This document shows positions 10,943-22,212 of a DNA stretch of 64,000 nucleotides, one piece after another. Positions within the stretch are counted from its first letter, which is position 1. Every line of letters begins with the position of its first letter. The stretch comes from Umbilicaria muhlenbergii. Its lineage: Eukaryota > Ascomycota > Lecanoromycetes > Umbilicariales > Umbilicariaceae. Both the position numbers and the translations under genes were made by a program. Under the pieces are notes generated by a model. It was given only the letters and a program-made list of their open reading frames with translations, searched no databases and was not told the DNA's origin. The stretch covers positions 5,850,938-5,914,937 of the forward strand of contig KK106982.1 in the NCBI GenBank assembly GCA_000611775.1, given 5' to 3'.

Positions 10943-12012
10943 ATGTCGCACCATGCTCGACGGCCGCTGTTGTGCGCTTTTCTGTATCCATCAAGATGTC
11001 TTCCACGGACGTCAATCCGCCACTACAAAGACCAATCGAACCAACGAGGGATGATGCCGGTAGCAAAGCAACCCCCAAACCCAAGTCTCAAAGCCGCTAT
11101 GAAAAACATGGCTGCCAAGATGGACTTGCCCTCCGATCTTGGACTTCTGGAGCGTAAGTGCCCGTACTGCTTACATTAGACTTGGTCCGGACTGATTGAC
11201 TGACGAGCTCCAGAAACCTTTATTATGCCTACCGGGGCGAACAAACCCTCACTCTTCCGTACTCCGCGACTAAGATTAAAACTCGAATGGCATAGACTGA
11301 AGAGCAGAGTGACAGGTCTCGGAGGGTAGGTTCGTTGCATCGCATAGGCCTCTTCTCCTGGGCCGTCTATCCTTCGCTTCAACGGATCTAACCTGCTATA
11401 CCGTACAGAGTGCTATACTACAAATACGGCCTTATCAAGCCTCGACCGAAATTAAAACGTCGACAAATACCCCCCACCGCAGTGGCACTGCATCGGCAGA
11501 TGTATACTGCCTTCGCCGAGTAAGAGGAGCTTCCTCTCCTTCCCCTTCAACACCAACACTCATATATGATTGGTGATCTTGGATGATTCACTAACAATCG
11601 TCTCAGGGGTGACATCAAGACCCTAAGCACCATTTGCGCCGACGGCCTCAACGAGTCTTTCCGTTCGCGCATCGCTGCCCGCCCTCCCACCGAGCGTATC
11701 CGCTGGACCCTCCATAAGTACACACGCTCTGCCCGCGTCGTCTCCCACCGAGCGATGATGCTTCCGGTCAAAGGAGCCGGGATGCGCCAAGCTGTCGTAC
11801 GAATACAGTCACGGCAGAGTCTGGCGAGAATCATCGGCGTGGGCCCCGATGGGCAGGAGATAATTGCCAAGGGCACGGGCCAGGAGAAGGAGGTCCGGGA
11901 GTACGTGGTGGTGCAGAGGAGGATATGGAAAGGGTCGGAAGAGCCGTGGATTGTGTGGGGGACTACGGAGGAGACGAGCTTGAGCAAGATCCCCTCGTTG
12001 CAGGACGTGTAA
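10943..12012 (+). CDS. Mitochondrial large ribosomal subunit protein mL45 / Mba1-type (Tim44-like)
   Basis: Members of this Tim44-like family sit at the mitochondrial ribosome exit (mL45) or dock ribosomes to the inner membrane (Mba1). Exons are 10943-11153, 11214-11325, 11409-11519 and 11607-12012 (840 nt, 279 aa). The start MSHHARRPLLCAFLYPSRC is a basic, hydrophobic probable mitochondrial presequence. The body reads MDLPSDLGLLEQTFIMPTG, LRLKLEWHRLKSRVTG, PTAVALHRQMYTAFAEGDIK, TLSTICADGLNESFRSRIAA, YTRSARVVSHRAMMLPVKGA, GMRQAVVRIQSRQSLARI and EYVVVQRRIW, then WGTTEETSLSKI. The gene tails toward the convergent transporter gene 186 bp away. I cannot separate mL45 from Mba1 orthology by eye. 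Confidence 0.85.
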
Positions 12013-12198
12013 TATTCGACAGAGGTTGTTCATACGTACATGCATGGTTGCATAGAAGAGGACACATGTACAGTAGCTTCGAGAGCGAAGACCACTGAAT
12101 AAAATGTGCATATATTAAATAGCCCCCTTTCCAATCTGTCACGGTTTACGACACTATTCACTCCAAGATCTTGTGCCCGTATCGGTCTTCAATAGAGA

Positions 12199-14626
12199 CT
12201 AGAAGAATTTGCCTTTCATCGGCGATGCCTCGACCCTCGTGACCCCTTCCCTGTCTTCGTCGTCCCTATCGATATCACCGTTATAGAAGGACGGCGGTGC
12301 TGGCGCAGGACGGTCAAAAGCATCGAAACGGTGGCCCTTGGCCTTGGCCATGATCAAGTGGTAGCCGATGCGCAGGGCAAACGCGCCCAAGGCCCAGAGC
12401 AGACCGCCGACGGGTGCCGCGACGAAAGCGCCTGGAAACGAGTCAGTTGGCACGGTCTCATGTTCGCCTATGCAGAAGGGCGTACCAAAAGCGCTCCAAT
12501 CGTTTGCATAGAGCCCATTCTCCAATAACATCAGATTTGCTCCGTCCTGAGCATTACCAAAATAGATCGTCCCGAAGATGAACACCGTTAGGAGGCCCCC
12601 TAAGCCGCCAACGACGACTTCGAATCCACGCCAGTAGTAGAAGCGGTCGCTCAGCCCGATGACGAGCACCGGGATCGAGCTGGCGCTGACCAAGTCGGAG
12701 ATCAGATAGATCTGCAGGATATCCGGACTCTTCAAGGCGACCACCACGACCGGGAAGATGACGAGCACGACCGCCAACCGGATCCACCAAAAGTTCAGCT
12801 TGTTGCGGAACAAGTCGTTGCTTCCGGTGGAGACCATAGCAGACTGCAGGCTGTCGAAGGCCGCCGTGCTCAACGACACGACCATGACCAGCACGATACC
12901 CACGACCCACGCCGGAAGTTGCCCAAGCAGGAGGAAAAACGAGATGCTCCCGTCCTGAGCTGGGTCACCAGGCCAAGCGCCTGTCCACGCGGCAAGGAGG
13001 CCCCCAGCTCCAACGAGCGTCAAAATGATGGTTACAGCCACCGTGGCAATGCCAACGCCAATGTACAGATCTTTGTCGGTCTTGGAGGCAAAAGTGCGCA
13101 TCCAGAAACCGGAAATGAAAAAGTCGTTTGTCAAAACAGCTACGGGCAAGATATAGATCAACTGCCAGCCTAGGAGGCTTGAGTCGAGCAATCCCGACGA
13201 GTGGACCAGAGCTTTGTCGACATGGGTTTCCACGCCGACTGTGATTACTCCGAGGACGATGAGGCCAACAACCATGGCTCCTTGAATGTTGTCGGTTACG
13301 AAAGAAACACGGAAACCGCCCAGAGCTAAAGTCGAATTAGTGATTGGTTGTTTTCGACTTAAGAAACTGCTTACACGTATAAATGGTTGTTATGGCGCAC
13401 TCAACAATCACTGCTGGCAAGCCGTTGAGGCCGGTTAATGCATTGATAATCTGCTGTAGCGCGGAGAGCTCGGCGACCATGTACAGAAACAGGGTGATGA
13501 GTCTAGGGAAGAAGCAGCAATTCAGAAGCCGGCCATGGTGACGAGGAGGAGCAGGGCTTACGTCAACAGACTCAAGTACAGCGCGGTAACCAAACCATAT
13601 CGCTGCCTGGTCCATTCGGTCAAGACGAAGCCTTCCGGACACTTTCTCCTAATGATTGGCCCAAGAAATCCGAACACGAGGAGTGGTAGGGACGAGGATA
13701 AGGCGTAGACGACCAAGCCTTGTACACCCGCAATGGTGGAAATTTCCGGGTAAGAGAAGAGAATACCAGAGCCGAGTGCTGTTCACGATGAAATATGTCA
13801 TCCCTGGTCAGTAAAGTCAATCTCTTGTAAAGTAGGGAGAGGAGAAGCGGCGGCAGCACGTTCCCCACGCAAGCATTAACTTGATCGAGTATTTACGGTG
13901 CAGTCTCAGCTTCATGCCAGCAAGGACCACGAATCTCTCTTGACATACAGCGTAGAGGTGGATCCGCAGCGTTTGCCCACAATCCGCGCCCGTAGTGAAG
14001 CCGCGCAGCATCGACGCCCAAAGTCTCTCCGACCACGCCCCATCCGCCAGCACGGCCATGGAGCGCGCGGAGAGACGTCAAGATCGAGACCCGCGTTGTT
14101 CTGCGCATACGAACCTGGTCATGATGCCTTCCTCATGAACTCGACTCAAGACTGCTTCCGGTGGTATATGTTATGTGGCTTCTATCGATGCGCCATGTGT
14201 ACCGCTGCCGCTTCTCGTTCAGGAGGTCGTGGCGCATGCGCTGATGCACTCACCCGAAGCAATGAAGTTCAAGGCCAGTGGTATTGCTACAAAATCGTTA
14301 GCATCATAGATCTCAGACTGACACGCAACGATCTGAGCTTTGGACGGATCCGAAGCTGGTGAGCTCGCTAGCTGTCGATCATTGCGCGGGCGACAGTATA
14401 TCTGACCCTGCTGTGTCCGATTGCTTGATAAGAACTCGGATTTGGACTGATGTCGAAAGCGCCAGGCAATGTAAAGACCAGTAACGCTGGTACAAAACGC
14501 TTAGTGTTAGCATCGCGCTCATACGATGAAAAGTTGAAGAAGCCACAAAGAGTTGCATGCATACAGGAAAGCTCCATAAGTCAGGTAAATGATGGCGTTC
14601 GATGCTTGCGTAGATGGAACACCCAT
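12199..14626 (-). CDS. Sodium:solute symporter family transporter (DUR3-like)
   Basis: The protein is an SSS-family (COG0591) plasma-membrane transporter; fungal relatives include the urea permease Dur3, but the substrate here is not determined. Six exons were assembled: 14626-14565, 14486-14407, 14286-14254, 13778-13562, 13502-13375, 13325-12199 (1647 nt, 548 aa), all GT-AG with phase kept. Motifs include ALNFIASALGSGILFSYPEI, GPIIRRKCPEGFVLTEWTRQ, LYMVAELSALQQIINALTG and TIYTSLGGFRVSFVTDNIQG (the conserved SSS block), followed by many hydrophobic helices and a charged cytoplasmic tail. I count about 13 likely membrane segments. Intron 3 (14253-13779) is 475 bp, far longer than the other introns (about 50-120 bp). 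An upstream in-frame extension of the start is possible. Confidence 0.88.
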
Positions 14627-15608
14627 TGCGACTTCTTTGGCAAATGAGAGACCCCACCCTCTTTTGTGTCGTAGGCTGCAGACTGCGACTTCCAATCCCA
14701 GGAGGAAAGCATCAAAATATTTTCTCCCCACCGCTATCCACCCTGCTTATGTCATGTATAACGATAAGAATCGAGTGTAGCCCGCTGGGCCCCTGGCGCG
14801 CTCGGCACGTACTCGTACCGCTGTCACCAATACTCAACGCAGTAACGGGCTATTCAAAGGACACTTGCCAAGCAAGGTTGTCTTGTTGCCATGCACCGTT
14901 CCAATGATTGCTTCTCGTGCTGAAGTGGAAGTTGGTTTGGTTTGCATGTGAATTTATTGAGCTATTGCAAAGCGCTGATCTAGTGATCTATTGATCTAGA
15001 TATCTATCATATCCGAGCAATTGTTGAGTAGTTATCGTCCTACACGGTGGCAGAAACAGAAACTTGATTGAGCAAGATAGAAAAGATCTGGAAACGACCG
15101 CCATATGGAAAACGACTATGCCTGAATCTTAGATTTTCTTTCTCGACCGCGCGCTAAAGCCAACGACAGCGGTGACAGGTTCAAGATTTCAGGAAATAGA
15201 CCGATTCCGATCGCCAGAGCGAAAGAAAAGGACAAGACACTAGAGCGAGTATTAAGTAGCAATACAACGGACAGGGTGTACGACAACAGATCTGCGAAAA
15301 AGCCAGCCCCCTTGATAAAGAGGACGACAGTGACGCGCAGCTGAATGCTTCAACCTTCATATGAAGGAATTGGCACGTCAGTACAAATTAACGTCGGTTG
15401 TGTGGAGTAGAGTGGTAAGCAAGCAAGAAGAACGAAGCGCGTTTTTGGAATGTAGACCTAAGGGTGCAGTGAGCAAGAGAAGGTCGAATAAGACTATGGG
15501 GCTACTTACGGACAAGAAGAAAATTGTGAAGCTCAGCTGGCCGAGTACGGAGAATGTACAGCATACTTTAGCAATCGAACTGAGTTCTTGCGATGCTTTG
15601 GTCATGCT
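14627..15608. other. Intergenic between transporter and RRM gene
   Basis: The 982 bp hold the transporter promoter and the 3' region of the RRM gene. The part 14930-15350 is relatively A-rich on the plus strand. No conserved protein or RNA was recognised. Confidence 0.5.
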
Positions 15609-18149
15609 CTAATGAGTTCCCTCAGTACCATTGGCATTACCGGTAGTGTCGGCAGCTGGGCCGGTACTATTGATCATGCTATTCTGCTGGTACGTATATG
15701 GCAGAGACTGATAGTGGTGGTAGTGAGGGTATGACACCGGCCCTTGAGGGTACTGGAAGTGGCCCATGGCCTGTTGGGTTATGTCCTGAGCATTGCCTTG
15801 CATGCCGGGAGAGCCGGAGGTGCCGTTAGAAGCTCCAACGTACGGATGGCCATATCCATATGGATTTCCATAGTATGAGTAAGGTGAATACATAGGTGAG
15901 GTCATCGGGGTCCCTAGGCCAAGCATGAGGAATGGGGCAGCAGTGGCTGCATCGAAACCCAAAGAGAGGGCATAGTCATACAGCAAGACACGAGGGTCCT
16001 TTTCTCCATAGCGATCAACATTGGCGCGAGGGCTACCGCTCGATGCAGCTGGAGACACACGATGCTCGGCAGACTCCTTGAGCTCGACGCGAAGACGCAC
16101 GCCCTCAAAAACGTGCTAGAAAGCTGGTCAGTGGGCGGCTCCACATGGTGTGGAACACACGTACCTCGCGTGTGACTGCAGCTCCGGCTTGGGACTCGGC
16201 GGCGAATTCAATGTAGGCAAAGACACTAACACCTTGTGCTGCCAACGTGTGAGCAGTTGAATCTACGGACATGTCATCTGCGAAAAACCAACCATTGGCA
16301 GACCCCTTGGAGATCAACTCGCAGCTTCGAATCGAACCGTATGGCGCGAAAAGTGCCTCTAGGCGGTCACGGCTAACATGAGGTGGTAGGCTGCCAACAT
16401 AGATAGTGCAACGGTCTCTAGCTCTCTGAAGCACGCGCGAAGGTGGGCTAGGCGAATTTCCTGACCAGCCTGCCTGCATCGGTCGATTGGCACGACGACG
16501 ATGAGCATCGGTTGGTAACGCCGGCTGCTCCAGATGGAACCTAGCATCCTCGCGGAAGGCCTGCAACGGGGCGGTAAGAGGCTGCGACATACTATGGTTG
16601 GAGCTTAGACTTACTGCTTGCGCATCGCGACAGTCTTGGTAAAAAGCAAACGTCACCCAGATTCCGTCTGGAAGACGATACATCTCCTTATCGGTTGGAC
16701 TAGAGTACCAAATCTTCTCGATTGCACCGTAGGGAAGAAGCATACGGAGCGCTTCGGGCTCAGAGATGTGACGACCAGATACCTCGGACAAGTAGAGAGA
16801 TCCTACGACCATTTTAGAAACCAGGAAATACCTTCCGGAGGAAGACGAAGCCATCTTACGGTTAACCTTTGCTCGCTCGGTACGGCAGGGACGGTTATCG
16901 ATGGTGATACCACGTCCCTGTTCGATAGCGATCTGTGCGTCGGCGACGTTCTGGAAGCGTTAGTCTTGTTCGCGGTCTCCTTGTTCATCCACTGACCTCG
17001 TATTGGCAGAACGCGAAAGGCATGCCGTGGCTGTCACGTCGGATCTTGACATAACAGCTGCCAAACACTTCGAAAGCACGGGTCACGGAGTGTTCGAGCT
17101 GATCGTCTGACCGGGCCGCCGAGAGACTGCTGCCTGTGAGTTTTACGCAGCGGTAGCCAATAATAACAGACTTACTTGGCAACGAAGACGCATGCATTGG
17201 GCGGCAGCAATGCCTGGGCAGTATCTCCTGTCAACTCAAGGTTTGCTCTATCCACACGTGGGAGGAAGCGATCGCCGCCTACAAGGGAACATCCCAAGAT
17301 GAGTATAATATCGCAAATTACGTGATACTTTCAACTGACCTTGTTTTACCGCACTCTTCGGACCATTACCAGAAGTCGTGAATGGGTCTTCAGCTTGGCC
17401 GTGCTGACGAACGAAGGTCTCGCGACGCCATGATGGACTCCCCAGAATATGTTGGTAGCGATGAACACTAGGAGAGGAACCTGCGGAGACAGTGGTGAAG
17501 GCAGTATTACCAACGGAGCCGGTCTTAGTTGGACTAGGGGATCCCTTGGCAAACGTGATATGGGTGATATCCGCCAGACGGTCTGACTGTGCAGAGCGCT
17601 TAGCTTGACGAGATACTACCGGAGACTCCACAGTGGTGTCGTCGGAGTCGTGGATTTGGGCGGCTCTGACGGAACGCATAATGGCTGCGACATCGTCTTC
17701 AAATCGTCAGCCAGATCAACAAACGTGTGACGGGAGATGTAGGCTGAACTAAGAGCAGGTAGAATGATGGGAACGCGTGCAATGCTGAGATGCCATGGGA
17801 AGAAGGTTACCAGCATAGTGTGCTGGAGTCCAAGATGAAGATCTTCGCGGTCGGGGAGATGAAGCGAAGAAAAAGGATGCGAGAATCAACGCGCGGCCAG
17901 CTTTGGGATGATAAGCCAAGGAGGAGAGGTAGCAGACTTACCATGGCTATGAACTACGAGGGGAGTAACTGGAACACTGTCTCCAGCAGCAGTACCTCCA
18001 TACGTGCTTGCCGGCGACGGCTCTTGTGGCGAACGCTGCTTGCCTTTGGCGCTGGAGGTCAGCTTGTCGAGGTAAGGGACCGCAACCTTGGAGGCTTCGT
18101 TGGAGAAGGTCTTGTTGGATTTCTCCGGTGTAGCTGGTGATCTAGTCAT
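15609..18149 (-). CDS. Multi-RRM RNA-binding protein (Mug28/Rim4-like)
   Basis: Six exons: 18149-17942, 17696-17340, 17278-17176, 17129-16997, 16950-16165, 16115-15609 (2094 nt, 697 aa). After a disordered Ser/Thr-rich head come two or three RNA recognition motifs: CVFVANSLSAARSDDQLEHS...VKIRRDSHGMPFAFCQYE, a middle region VVGSLYLSEVSGRHISEPEA, and RCTIYVGSLPPHVSRDRL (RNP2) with FAYIEFAAESQA (RNP1 region). The tail is rich in Tyr, Gly, Pro and Gln, typical of low-complexity assembly regions. The layout recalls fungal meiotic RNA-binding proteins (S. pombe Mug28, yeast Rim4), but I cannot assign orthology. Intron 1 (17941-17697, 245 bp) is the least certain junction; a 33-nt GTAAGT...CAG stretch near 16610 keeps frame and is probably not spliced. 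Confidence 0.82.
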
Positions 18150-19700
18150 CTTCAAGTGTTTGAAGTACTGTCTGGTTGACTTGTCGTTTTCGGTGGGTGA
18201 AAAAAGGTGGATTGAGGCCTGGAAGCTCGTTCCGAAAGTGCAGTCACGCAAAGATGGAGATGAAGGTCGACTGTTTGACTTGAGCGTTGAAGTGCTGGAC
18301 AGCAGAGTGCAGTACAGACTGAGCTTGGATGCTGTCGATGAAGGACTGCAGCAATAGCTGCGAGACTGTGGAGGTGGGAGTGTGTAGAGGAAAAGGAGGT
18401 TCTGGTCCTGGGGGTTTGACGACTTAAATGGTCAAGCTGAGATGACGCTAGGGAAAGACGCTATCGAGGCCAGCTACGCTATTTTGAGGTGCAGGAGCAG
18501 CTACACCGTTTCTGGCCAGGGCCTCGTCGATTTTACATTACCTGGTGTACTTCACATCTCAAAGGACTGCCCGGTGTGCCTTCTCGCGTCGCTGTCCTCG
18601 TTCGGCCGAGCTCCTCAGGGCATTAGCGTCATCGCGAGAGTCACGCCGAACGCGGTGGATGATAGCGCTTCGTCCATTCTCAGAGCAGAGGACGCTATTG
18701 GAAGGGTCTGAGCTCACAGTCTCCATCCCATTCTTGATTCACTTGCAGCGGAGATTGGAAACCCAGCAGCGGAGATTGGAACCCCAGCAGCGCTACTCAG
18801 TTTACGGCTAGTTCGAGTCCCGAAAAGGACGGCATGGCATCGGATATCTTAGTTTTCAAAGGCCGAAGTCATTGGAATCAAGAACAGCAAGCCAATGGGC
18901 GAAGGTAGCGCTCGGAAGCGTGTGGGTATTGGCTTGGGACTTTGATATCTTTAGCGCCGATCGATTAGGTCACGCAGATCACGATTACGGAGCGCAAGCC
19001 GACTGGCTCGCGTAAAGCGGCTCTGCACGCTTATTTGTACCTCGTACCTCGCACGGCGGTGACACGTCCTGTGAATCAAACAGTGGAACGGTGCGGGCAG
19101 ACGAAGAGGCGTTCTGACCTGCAAACAGACAGTTACGTTCATGGATGTCAAGCACAAGGGATCTCGTTTGAACGCATTATGAATTATGCAAAGCTCGGGC
19201 TATGCAGCAGTGCTAACTTCCTCGGAATATTCTTTAAGGCTGAGGGATGACCAATGTCTACGTCATTTGGAATCGCATCTCAAGACAATGGAATAGATGA
19301 ATCATGCTTCGTACCCGCCCATTTTCTACAAACCTCTCCCTCGCGGAAGTCTACGCGATTAGAAAAGGGTACTCCCTAATGACAGCGATCGAACCGTTTG
19401 AGCCAGTATCGTAAACTTATACCTTACCATGGCACGATTGGGCCCTTTAGGCTTGGAGGTAAGGCAGGCGAGCGTGGAGCTTGCAGTGTTGTCGTTGCCT
19501 TGACTAAAGTCGGATGCCAAGAGTCACCAATAGGATGTCATGATGCTCTGAAACGCTACATGTACTCAAACATTGTACCCTCTGATAGTCCTCGTACATA
19601 AATACACGAAACTTCCACCCCGCAATTAGTGCAACGATCTCCCATTTCCATTCGATGTACCTCTGTAGTCCACATCATATAAGCTGTCGACAGACACACC
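18150..19700. other. Intergenic 1.55 kb, divergent RRM gene / CIA30
   Basis: The interval contains the 5' regions of two genes facing away from each other. Apart from the short tandem repeat at 18745-18792 nothing was recognised. A GTTCGAGTCCC string near 18807 resembles a tRNA T-arm but no tRNA fold could be built around it. Confidence 0.5.
18745..18792. repeat. 21-bp tandem repeat, two copies plus a partial third
   Basis: Units 18745-18765 and 18766-18786 share GCAGCGGAGATTGGAA and differ by one base near the end; a third copy starts GCAGCG at 18787. It is non-coding. Confidence 0.8.
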
Positions 19701-20514
19701 ATGAGGCCCTCGCCGCAGCTGCTTCAGCCCGGTTTCCTAAGGCGCAGTCTTGATGAGTTCAAGAGATTATCCAATATTGGTGAGCATCATGCCCTTCACA
19801 TTCGCCCCTATTTTATACCACCGGGCATGTAGCAGTTGTTTTGCCGGCAACAGCGCAGCTGATTTTCGTGCATCAGCCATAAAGCAGGAAGGCATTCGGA
19901 CGCCCACAACCCCCTGGCGCCTCCTCGACTTCTCCGACCCCGCAACGATCTCAGCATGCAAGACCATGTCCGACGTCGACATAGGCGGCTTCTCCCAAGT
20001 TTCCCTCGACTACGTTCCTAAGACCGCCGAAGAACCAGCACATGCGCGTTTCCACGGCAAAATCTCCATTGAGCTTCCGCCGAACCGACCGCATATCCAG
20101 CGGACCGGTTACGCAGCCTGGCGGAATAAAGACAGACCGGCAACAATCTTTGGAAAGAGCCTCTGGGATATTGATCCATACGTGTACCTCGCACTTCGCG
20201 TGAAATCCGACGGCCGCAGGTACTTCGTCAACGTCCAGACCGAATCCATAGTGCCGACGGATCTACATCAGCATAGATTGTACGCGCGAAGACCGGGCGA
20301 ATGGGAAACTGTGCTGATAAAGTGGAACGATTTCGTGCGGACAAATCATGGAATGGTGGTGGAGCCGCAATCTGAGATGCTAAGGCAAAAAGTGCGGACT
20401 GTGGGTATTGGATTGATCGACCGCGTGCCGGGGCCATTCGATCTGGCGGTGAGTACTGTATGGGCGACCAACGGGCTGAGTGATGGAGAGAAGAAACGGG
20501 ACAAGAGGGTGTAG
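19701..20514 (+). CDS. cia30: Complex I intermediate-associated protein 30 (CIA30/NDUFAF1)
   Basis: CIA30 is a mitochondrial assembly factor for respiratory complex I. Exon 1 is 19701-19779, the intron 19780-19858, exon 2 19859-20514 (735 nt, 244 aa). The acceptor at 19858 is chosen because the nearer AG would bring a stop. The CIA30 domain covers about residues 40-225: TPWRLLDFSDPATI, MSDVDIGGFSQVSLDY, ARFHGKISIELP, GYAAWRNKDRP, YLALRVKSDGRRYFVNVQTE, WETVLIKWNDFVRTNHG and VGIGLIDRVPGPFDLAVS. The N-terminus is basic (FLRRSLDEFKRL) and compatible with import. It stands tail to tail with ADE1 (158 bp). CIA30 next to SAICAR synthetase is part of the conserved Dothideomycete MAT flank as I recall it. 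Confidence 0.94.
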
Positions 20515-20672
20515 AGGGAAGGGGGGGTAGAGAAGAGACTGGAAAATCGGTGCGGGCGAAGCTGAGTACGCACTGGGGTGGCATATCCAGGATTGGAGTT
20601 CGGCGCTTGCGAGGTCTAGGGGGAAGCCGCGCTGTTATGGACATTACAGTTGAGTGTTCTGCGATTGAAGGG

Positions 20673-21771
20673 CTATAAAATCCAACGGTTCGCTAAAACA
20701 TCCTCCCACCTCTTGCCAACCAGTCTCTCAAAAGCCTCCCGATACTTTGCTTCTGTATTCTGTACCACATCGTCCGGCATGGAGACGCCTTCCTTGCCCT
20801 TCAAACTCTGACTCATCAACCAATCCCGCAAGTACTGCTTGTCGAAGCTTGCTTGCGCCTCGCCCACTCTGTAGCCAGAAGCCGGCCAAAAGCGTGAGGA
20901 ATCCGGGGTCAAGACTTCGTCAACGAGGACCACTTCGTCAGTCGCGGTGTCAAGACCAAATTCGAACTTCGTGTCAGCGATGATGATGCCGCGCTCGAGT
21001 GCATACTCCCGTGCCTTGAAGGTTGTCAGCAGGCAGGCTACGCTACTGTACACATTCACTCACTTTCGAATACAGCGAGAGCGACAGCTCCTCTATACGT
21101 TTCGCATATTTCTCCCCAACTATCTCCGCAGCTAAAATTCCTATTTGAGCAGAATTCACCAGCGGGTTGGAAAACGGTCCACCAACCTTTCTCTGGATGT
21201 ATGTTTTCATCGTTTTTCCCCGCTTCTGCCTTGGTACTCGGTGTATACATTGGCCCGCCTGGAAACGCCTCGCTCTCTCTCAAACCCTTTTGGACCTCCA
21301 TCCCATGCACCGTTCCACTCCTCTGATATTCTTTCCATGCGCTGCCCGTGATATATCCGCGTACGATTGCTTCTATTGGGAAGATGCGGAAACTTCGGAC
21401 TTGCATGCTCCTGTTCAGAAGCTGTTTGCGGAGTTCATGTGGAATCTGAGAAGGTAGGTCGAGGGAGAGGAAATGTGTGCGGAGATTTGGAACGCTCTGG
21501 GTAAGAACGGCGAACCAATGCGCCGAGAGCAGGGTCAAAAGGATGCCCTTTTTTGGGATACCCTACTGCGCATGTCAATGCATATGGTATCAGAAAACAG
21601 CAGCAGAGGGTACGCTACATTTTCCATGATCACATCATAAGCCGAGATGCGATCTGTTGCGACGAATAGTAGGGTCTGGTCATCTATCTTATACAGATCC
21701 CGGACCTTGCCTCGAGCAACGAGGGGTAAGGCCCCTGGCAGGTCCGAGTGCGTGACTATAGAATCAGACAT
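20673..21771 (-). CDS. ade1: SAICAR synthetase (ADE1), purine biosynthesis
   Basis: Phosphoribosylaminoimidazole-succinocarboxamide synthase joins CAIR and aspartate using ATP in de novo purine synthesis. Four exons: 21771-21619, 21562-21187, 21140-21064, 21014-20673 (948 nt, 315 aa, the usual monofunctional fungal length). The signature [20 protein letters not shown] lies at the N-terminus, followed by [76 protein letters not shown] and [16 protein letters not shown]. The three introns are 44-56 bp. It is transcribed away from APC5. Confidence 0.97.
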
Positions 21772-22212
21772 AGGCACGATAGCTTTGCTGGTCCAATGCG
21801 CACAGAAGAGCAGGACGGTTGAACAGACGAAACAAAATTCAGTGGGGTACTCCACGACAAGTGACGGCACCTTAGTGGGGCAGATCTCAGCCCTACGTTC
21901 AGGTACCAGCAACGCCAGAACGCCAGCCCTACAGCTCTGCCTCCCCAAAATGCGAACAAAGATGCTTGTAGAGGAAGGTAGTGACCTGCCTGGGCCACTG
22001 GAATAGCGAACGCTTATGCACCTGACCAGCGAGTCCCTTACGGAGTTGCAGGACTCTTCTACTGAAGCAGTCTAACCCTTGCCAACACTCTTTCATGTAC
22101 ACCGGCGCGCCGCAACGCTATTGATCTTTCACACTGCATCTCTTTATGCCGGACACTGGGCCGCTCTCTTTCATAGCGGCGTGAGAGGTAATGTAGAGTG
22201 GGACGCCACGGC
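21772..22212. promoter_or_regulatory. Divergent ADE1/APC5 promoter region
   Basis: The 441 bp between the two ATG codons must carry both promoters. No specific operator could be named by eye. Confidence 0.5.

Noticed and set aside
16580-16620. 33-nt GTAAGT...CAG stretch in the RRM gene as an intron
   Set aside because: It is shorter than any other intron here and keeps the frame, so it is more simply read as coding.
18770-18830. tRNA-like T-arm string (GTTCGAGTCCC)
   Set aside because: No acceptor, D or anticodon stem could be paired around it.
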